A stretch of DNA of 18,787 bases from M55B157 sp965657825 (GTDB taxonomy: Bacteria > Actinomycetota > Actinomycetes > S36-B12), in NCBI GenBank assembly GCA_965657825.1, contig CBFHQG010000039.1, positions 1 to 18,787 on the forward strand, read 5' to 3'. The translations under genes and the position numbers were made by a program. How positions within the stretch are numbered: the first letter of the stretch is position 1; every line of letters begins with the position of its first letter. The notes under the pieces are model-generated. The model worked only from the letters and a program-made list of their open reading frames with translations, ran no database searches and was not told the origin of the DNA. This document shows, one piece after another, positions 14,715-18,787 of the stretch.

Positions 14715-15689
14715 TCACAGGATGCCCGCCAGGGACTCCGCGATCAGCAGATACAGCGGAATACCGATGACGAGGTTGAACGGGAATGTGATCCCCAAGC
14801 TCGCGGTCAGGCTGATTCCCGGATTCGCCTCCGGCAACGCCAGCCGTACAGCGGCAGGTGCGGCGATATAGGAGGCGCTGGCGGCCAGAACGCCGAGGAC
14901 CATCGCTCCACCCGTCGACATGCCGGCGAGGAGACCCCCGATGATTCCCAGTGTTCCCGCGAGCACAGGGAAGACGATGGCGAAGACCGGCAACCCCCAG
15001 CCTGCCTGGCGCAGGGCCCCCAGCCGTCGCCCAGCAAGGACACCCATCTCCAGCAGAAATAGCGCGAGGACACCGGTGAACAAGCCACCGAAGAACGGCT
15101 CGACGCTGGCATAACCCGTGGGGCCGGCGAGGAATCCGATCACCAACCCGCCGGCGAGCAGGAGCACCGATCGACCCAGCAGGACCTCCCGCAACGCCTC
15201 CGACCAGCCTCGCTGGTCTCCCCCGGACATCGCCCGACCAGCAAGGAGCAGCCCCACCAGGATCCCGGGGATCTCCAGGATGGTGAGCAGCGTGGCGACG
15301 TAACCCTCGTAGGAGATGGAACTGGCTTCGAGGAACACCAGCGCAGCGGTGAACGTCACCAGCGAGGTGGAGCCGTAGTGCGCCGCCAGAGCTCCCCTGT
15401 CGATCGGCCCCAGCCGAGTCAGGAACCGCAGGATGACGAACGCGAGGATCGGGATGACGACGCCCAGGACCAGGGTGGCACCCACCGGTCCGGCGACCTC
15501 GGCCAGCGAGGACTCGCGCAGAGCGACTCCACCCTTGAGTCCGATCGCGAGCAGCAGGTACATCGACGTGGCCTGATAGACCGCATCGGGCAGACGAAGG
15601 TCGGCCTTGAGTCCCGCGGCGAGGACTCCGAGGAGAAACGCCAGAACAGGGACCGAGGCGATGTTGGTGGCAACGAGATCCCAGGTCAT
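14715..15689 (-). CDS. sbtA: SbtA-family sodium-dependent bicarbonate transporter
   Basis: A 324-residue polytopic inner-membrane protein with about ten hydrophobic helices, belonging to the SbtA (DUF897) permease family: 'NIASVPVLAFLLGVLAAGLKADLRLPDAVY', 'LLLAIGLKGGVALRES', 'AAHYGSTSLVTFTAALVFLE' and 'ASASYIAAPAAVRLALPEANPGISLTASLGITFPFNLVIGIPLY' are strong family landmarks. The two halves repeat similar patterns, as expected for an inverted-repeat fold. It is shorter than the roughly 370-residue cyanobacterial proteins, mainly in the central cytoplasmic loop. It probably imports bicarbonate with Na+. The immediately following sbtB supports the assignment. The ATG at 15689 has only a weak GGA upstream. 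It lies 46 bp after the GreA-like gene and may be co-transcribed with it. Confidence 0.88.
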   Translation of the reverse strand: MTWDLVATNIASVPVLAFLLGVLAAGLKADLRLPDAVYQATSMYLLLAIGLKGGVALRESSLAEVAGPVGATLVLGVVIPILAFVILRFLTRLGPIDRGALAAHYGSTSLVTFTAALVFLEASSISYEGYVATLLTILEIPGILVGLLLAGRAMSGGDQRGWSEALREVLLGRSVLLLAGGLVIGFLAGPTGYASVEPFFGGLFTGVLALFLLEMGVLAGRRLGALRQAGWGLPVFAIVFPVLAGTLGIIGGLLAGMSTGGAMVLGVLAASASYIAAPAAVRLALPEANPGISLTASLGITFPFNLVIGIPLYLLIAESLAGIL

Positions 15690-15735
15690 CGAATCCAGAC
15701 TCTCTCAGGTGAGCACGGCCCTCTTCCCGCCAGGG

Positions 15736-16188
15736 TCACCTCTCGATGGCTTCGATGCGACACTCCCAGTCACCGGTCGGAGCCGCAACACGGACGACGT
15801 CTCCGACGCCCGCATCAGTCAGCGCCTGCGCCAGGGGTGAATCGATGCTGATCCGTTCGGAGTCGAGTGTGGCTTCAGCCGGATGGACCGGACGCACCCA
15901 TTCTGTGGCCCCATCCGGCATTCCGATGCGTACCCGCACGCCGAGACCTACCCGCTCAGGCGCTTCGACCACCTCCACGGTGTTCGCCTCAGCGAGCAGC
16001 CCCTCTAACTCGACAGCCTCCTGGATCAGCGACTCGAAGATGGCCACATCGCGCTCGTCGCGCTCCGGCCCCATCAGATGCGGTTGGATCTGCGCCATCC
16101 GACGCTGCTGGATGTCCACGAGTCGTTCGGTCAGCAACCGGCGACCTTCAACGGTCAAGCGGACCGGGTTGTGGGTACGAGCGTTCAT
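15736..16188 (-). CDS. GreA/GreB-type transcription elongation factor family protein
   Basis: A 150-residue protein with the two-part Gre layout. Residues about 8-72 form a helical hairpin/coiled coil starting 'VRLTVEGRRLLTERLVDI', with an acidic tip 'GPERDERDVAIFES'. Residues about 80-150 are the FKBP-like C-terminal domain 'GVRVRIGMPDGATEWVRPVHPAEATLDSERISIDSPLAQALTDAGVGDVVRV'. Canonical GreA carries GDLxENxEY near the tip, delivering Asp/Glu to the RNA polymerase active site. That motif is not conserved here, so this is a divergent paralogue (Rnk- or GreAB-like), and transcript-cleavage activity is uncertain. The ATG at 16188 has GGAGG 8 nt upstream; the frame is open back to 16320 but the RBS decides this start. 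It may share a transcript with sbtA. Confidence 0.75.
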   Translation of the reverse strand: MNARTHNPVRLTVEGRRLLTERLVDIQQRRMAQIQPHLMGPERDERDVAIFESLIQEAVELEGLLAEANTVEVVEAPERVGLGVRVRIGMPDGATEWVRPVHPAEATLDSERISIDSPLAQALTDAGVGDVVRVAAPTGDWECRIEAIER

Positions 16189-16393
16189 CACAGACCTCCA
16201 CTGTGTCGAGGCGCACACGCGCCTTCGGCACAAGGTCTCTGCCCACTCGATTCCCGCCAGCATTTCGGCCGACCGAGTCAGATGCCCGGGTGCCGATGGC
16301 GACACCGTGATGACGAACATCTGTTGCCGGGATACTCCCCCTGCGTGGGTAAATCCTGACCGATGATCGGTGATCCTGCAACTCGAACGTGGG
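16189..16393. other. Intergenic region between the broken mntP gene and the GreA-like gene
   Basis: No gene is seen. It holds a 6-bp perfect hairpin AGGCGC/GCGCCT (16209-16224, 4-nt loop) in the presumed leader of the GreA-like gene and a palindrome ACCGAT-G-ATCGGT (16359-16371) about 22 nt after the mntP stop, which could be a weak terminator or a regulator site. No convincing promoter hexamers were found. Confidence 0.35.
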
Positions 16394-16398
16394 CTAGG

Positions 16399-16448
16399 GC
16401 CACCCTGCTGCCACCGCGATTCCCAGACCGATCAGCAGCACCCCGGCG
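16399..16448. repeat. 50-bp exact direct repeat, copy 1 (3' end of mntP)
   Basis: It is identical to 16639-16688, exactly 240 bp away. In the gene direction this copy encodes the natural last residues, 'AGVLLIGLGIAVAAGW', just before the stop, so it is probably the source copy. Confidence 0.95.
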
Positions 16449-16638
16449 AGGATTTCGGTTCGCCGTTCCCAGTGACGTCGAAGATCGTTGCCCACGGTCA
16501 CTCCCACGAAGGTGAAGACCGAGGAGAACAGCACGATGGTCCCGGCCAGGGCCAGCGGCGGGATCGACTCCAGACCCAGACTGAAGCCCACCACCAGGTT
16601 GTCCGCACTCAGCCCCGCTGCGAGCAGGATCAGCCCCC

Positions 16639-16688
16639 GCCACCCTGCTGCCACCGCGATTCCCAGACCGATCAGCAGCACCCCGGCG
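16639..16688. repeat. 50-bp exact direct repeat, copy 2 (middle of mntP)
   Basis: It is identical to 16399-16448. It interrupts mntP between the two three-helix halves. It begins exactly after codon 85 of the upstream frame and switches the reading frame, so it is probably the inserted copy. Confidence 0.95.
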
Positions 16689-16962
16689 CAGCACCGAAGC
16701 CAGGACCAACACCCCCAGCCCGATGAGCAGCACGGCACCAAGCCAGGGCACGCGATCGGCAAGCGCTGTGGCAACGGCCTGGCCGAGATATGCGCCCACG
16801 AGGGGAACGGTGAATTCGAAGACAGCGAATACCCCGACGATGCGCGAGCGGTGATGGCCGTGGCCAAGGGCACCGAGCGCGAGTGCCGCCGAGAGGTTGT
16901 TCGCTCCGATGACGACGCCGAGCACGATGAGCGTGCCGAGCATCAGCGTCTCCTCGCGCTCG

Positions 16963-17004
16963 CCACTTCTCGCACGCTACTTCTCACCCACTACTTCTCA
17001 CCGC
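16963..17004. repeat. Three imperfect 14-bp tandem units at the end of the ABC permease gene
   Basis: Units at 16963-16976, 16977-16990 and 16991-17004 share (C/T)ACTTCTC followed by a C-rich stretch. On the minus strand each carries GAGAAGT(A/G)G; the first one read is the end of the permease gene (G-E-K-stop), and the other two fill most of the gap before mntP. Confidence 0.8.
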
Positions 17005-17791
17005 GTGGCGCCCAGCGGAAGACCGTGAGTGCCAACACGAATCCGATGACCGTCCAGGCGACGAGCACCAGGGCCGCGAGCCCTAATTGCCACTCACCAC
17101 CAGCCTCGATGGACTGGGCGCCATCGGGCAGGAAGACGAACCGCATCGCCTGGGTGAGCCAGCGCAGCGGGAAGAAGGAGGCGAATGTCTGCATCCACGA
17201 TGGCAACTCGGTGAAGACGAAGAACACCCCCGAGGTGAACTGCAAGACCAGCACGATCGGTGCGACGATGGCTGAGGCACCCTTTCCCTGCTTGGGTACG
17301 ACGGAGAACGCGATGCCAAGAAGGGTGCAGGAGATGAGACCGAGGATGCTGACCCAGGCGAAGGTGAACCACTTGAATCCACCGGAAGGCAGGTCGATCC
17401 CGAAGAACAGGGTGCCGACGATCAGCAGGATGATGACCTGTGCGACGTAGGCCACGAACACCATTCCGGCCTTGCCGATGAAATACGAAGCCTTCGGCAT
17501 CGGCAGACCTGCCAACCGCTTCAACGTCGAATCGTCTCGCTCCATCGGGATGGCGATCGCCAAGTTCTGGAATGACGTGTAGAGGATTCCTGACGCGATC
17601 ATTCCAGCGAGGAAGTACTGCGAGAACGTGACGTCTTCAAAGCCGATCTCCTGATTGGCGAACACCGAACCGAAGATGATCAGCAGGATCATCGGCAGCA
17701 TGAAGTTGAAGATCGCGCTCTCTCGATCGCGGAAGAACTGCAGCAGTTCGACGCCGACTCGTCGACGACCGATCGCGAGGGTGCGGTTCAC
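16991..17791 (-). CDS. ABC-2 type transporter permease
   Basis: A 266-residue inner-membrane subunit of an exporter. It has a cytoplasmic amphipathic N-terminus (residues 1-25, 'VGVELLQFFRDRESAIFNF') and about six helices: about 28-45, 61-80, 107-128, 142-165, 175-195 and 235-257. The stretch 'FLAGMIASGILYTSFQNLAIAIPMERDDSTLKRLAGLPM' is the typical ABC-2 segment containing the coupling-helix region, and 'FTSGVFFVFTELPSWMQTFASFFPLRWLTQAMR' is the typical C-terminal signature. The GTG start overlaps the ATPase stop by 4 nt (GTGA), so the two subunits are translationally coupled. Exporters of this DrrAB-like type handle drugs, lipids or polysaccharides; the substrate cannot be told here. Confidence 0.9.
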   Translation of the reverse strand: MNRTLAIGRRRVGVELLQFFRDRESAIFNFMLPMILLIIFGSVFANQEIGFEDVTFSQYFLAGMIASGILYTSFQNLAIAIPMERDDSTLKRLAGLPMPKASYFIGKAGMVFVAYVAQVIILLIVGTLFFGIDLPSGGFKWFTFAWVSILGLISCTLLGIAFSVVPKQGKGASAIVAPIVLVLQFTSGVFFVFTELPSWMQTFASFFPLRWLTQAMRFVFLPDGAQSIEAGGEWQLGLAALVLVAWTVIGFVLALTVFRWAPRGEK

Positions 17792-18648
17792 CGCGCATCC
17801 TCCTGCGCTGCTCCGGCCTGCGCGATCAGGGACAGGTATGTCTCCTCCAGGCTGGGCCTATGCACCTGTAAACCCGGGACCTCACCACCGAATCGCGTAG
17901 CGAGTTCACTGACCAATCGCGTCGGCTCATCAGTGGCTTCGGAACGCTCCGATCCCGACTCCTCCCACGTCACGACGGCGCGCGCCAGCGAACGATTGCC
18001 GAGATTGGCCGGGCTGTCATACGCCACAACCCGGCCATTCGCGATCACAGCGACACGGTCGGCTAGTTGCTCAGCCTCTTCCAGATAGTGCGTGGTCAGC
18101 AGGATCGTCGTGCCCTCAGCCTTGAGGTCCTCGATCAGAGTCCAAAACTCGCGTCGGGCGGCAGGGTCGAATCCGGTGGTCGGTTCATCGAGGAACAGCA
18201 CCTCGGGGCGCCCGATGATGCCCAGCGCCACATCAAGACGGCGACGCTGGCCTCCGGAGAGTTTGCCGTTACGCGATCTCGCCTTGGATTCCAGGCCGAC
18301 GGAGGCGATGACCTCATCGGGGTCACGCGGATGTGGGAAGTATCCGGCGAAGTGACGCACCGCTTCACGCACGGTCAGGTCACCGAGATCACGATCCGCC
18401 TGGAGCACGATGCCCAATCGAGCTCGCCAATCAAGGCCGCCCGTAGCCGGGTCGACACCGAGTACCCGGGCAGTCCCCGAATCCGCACGGCGATAACCCT
18501 CGAGGATCTCGGTGGTGGTGGTCTTGCCCGCACCGTTCGGCCCGAGCAGCGCTAGGCATTCCCCCACCGCGACCGTGAAGGACACATCCGCAACTGCGAC
18601 GACGTCACGGTAGGCCTTGCGCAGGTGCTCGACTTCGATGGGCTGCAT
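17788..18648 (-). CDS. ABC transporter ATP-binding protein (DrrA-like exporter ATPase)
   Basis: A 286-residue ATPase partner of the ABC-2 permease encoded next. Motifs are Walker A GPNGAGKTTTT (about residues 35-45, with one more Thr than usual), Q-loop 'IVLQADRDLGDLTV', signature LSGGQRRRLDVALG, Walker B 'EVLFLDEPTTGFD' and the switch His in 'LLTTHYLEEAEQLADR'. A C-terminal extension of about 60 residues ('RAVVTWEES...LEETYLSLI') is as in DrrA/NodI-type ATPases. I chose the ATG at 18648 because GGAGG lies 6-7 nt upstream and the protein begins at 'MQPIEVEHLRKAY'; the frame is open to 18762 but those residues do not look like the family. It is probably the first gene of a minus-strand unit with the permease and mntP. 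Confidence 0.92.
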   Translation of the reverse strand: MQPIEVEHLRKAYRDVVAVADVSFTVAVGECLALLGPNGAGKTTTTEILEGYRRADSGTARVLGVDPATGGLDWRARLGIVLQADRDLGDLTVREAVRHFAGYFPHPRDPDEVIASVGLESKARSRNGKLSGGQRRRLDVALGIIGRPEVLFLDEPTTGFDPAARREFWTLIEDLKAEGTTILLTTHYLEEAEQLADRVAVIANGRVVAYDSPANLGNRSLARAVVTWEESGSERSEATDEPTRLVSELATRFGGEVPGLQVHRPSLEETYLSLIAQAGAAQEDAR

Positions 18649-18787
18649 GACGACCTCCGCTTCGAGGGTAACGACCCCACCACCGTCGACTCCGCTGTAG
18701 GTGGTCAGCAGTCGAGCACGAAGTTGGCCACAACTGGTCTCCTCGGAAAATCCTGACGCCACACCCCCACCAAAGAAAAAGACCCAG
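18649..18787. other. Upstream region of the ABC exporter operon
   Basis: About 140 bp to the window edge, presumably holding the promoter and RBS of the minus-strand exporter genes. Apart from the GGAGG next to the start I see no firm promoter hexamers; a TTACCC-like element lies about 20-25 nt before the start. An A-rich stretch (18773-18781) is present at the edge. Confidence 0.3.

Larger units (their letters stand above)
16394..16943 (-). pseudogene. mntP: MntP-like (DUF204) manganese efflux gene, broken by an internal duplication/frameshift
   Basis: The 5' part (ATG 16943, GAGGAG upstream) encodes three hydrophobic helices: 'MLGTLIVLGVVIGANNLSAALALGALG', the 'VFAVFEFTVPLVGAYLGQAV' helix and 'PWLGAVLLIGLGVLVLASVL' (residues 1-85). 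The frame is then lost exactly where a 50-bp copy of the gene's own 3' end appears. The second half continues in another frame with 'RGLILLAAGLSADNLVVGFSLG', 'TIVLFSSVFTFVGVTVG' and 'GVLLIGLGIAVAAGWP'. MntP proteins are two three-helix repeats of about 180 residues in total; skipping 43 bp here would give an in-frame 168-residue protein. As written, the gene makes no full-length transporter. In the first repeat NN replaces the usual acidic motif, so metal specificity is uncertain even for the intact form. Confidence 0.75.

Noticed and set aside
16359..16371. Palindrome ACCGATGATCGGT as a strong regulator site
   Set aside because: It is short, has no second copy near a promoter, and may only be a weak hairpin after mntP.
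16278..16943. The 221-codon continuous frame of the mntP locus as an intact protein
   Set aside because: After residue 87 the sequence turns hydrophilic and Arg/Gly-rich, while the expected membrane helices appear in another frame, so it is a frameshift product.

Overview
The window is GC-rich DNA with high G/C in third codon positions, GTG/TTG starts, 4-nt GTGA gene overlaps and hairpins lacking U-tracts. This style, together with the protein families, points to an actinobacterium (Actinomycetota). Genus cannot be told from the sequence, and no rRNA, tRNA, phage, transposase or CRISPR sequence was seen.

Layout. (1) 1-3283, plus strand: a thiamine-type ABC importer, thiB (5' end cut by the window) - thiP - thiQ, tightly coupled. 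(2) 3419-6133, plus: pyruvate, phosphate dikinase (ppdK). (3) 6153-13169: a divergent sulfur/persulfide redox island. On the minus strand a rhodanese-metallo-beta-lactamase (ETHE1-like) fusion is followed by an ArsR-family regulator. On the plus strand lie a DsrE2-like protein, TusA, a fused 4x[4Fe-4S] ferredoxin/NrfD-PsrC membrane subunit, and a large molybdopterin oxidoreductase whose reading frame is broken by one frameshift. The two arms share a 197-bp intergenic region carrying an imperfect ATAT...ATAT palindrome that could be the ArsR operator. (4) 13223-14371: small genes, namely a lipoprotein, a convergent 4HBT thioesterase and a two-helix membrane protein. (5) 14381-16188, minus: a GreA-like factor, an SbtA-type bicarbonate transporter and its SbtB PII-like partner. 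(6) 16394-18648, minus: an ABC-2 exporter (ATPase plus permease) followed by an MntP-type efflux gene broken by a 50-bp duplicated segment.

How it fits together. The most interesting unit is the sulfur island. By family knowledge, the rhodanese/MBL protein, DsrE2 and TusA handle protein-bound or glutathione-type persulfide sulfur in the cytoplasm. The molybdoenzyme has no Tat signal, so it should also be cytoplasmic, and the Fe-S/NrfD fusion would link it to the quinone pool. This resembles the arrangement of SoeABC sulfite dehydrogenase or a Psr-like enzyme turned to the cytoplasm, but the substrate is inference. ArsR, encoded behind the MBL gene, may sense the sulfur species.

Two frame breaks (molybdoenzyme near 11240-11260; mntP near 16640-16688) sit in otherwise intact genes. 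Real mutation and assembly error cannot be told apart here.
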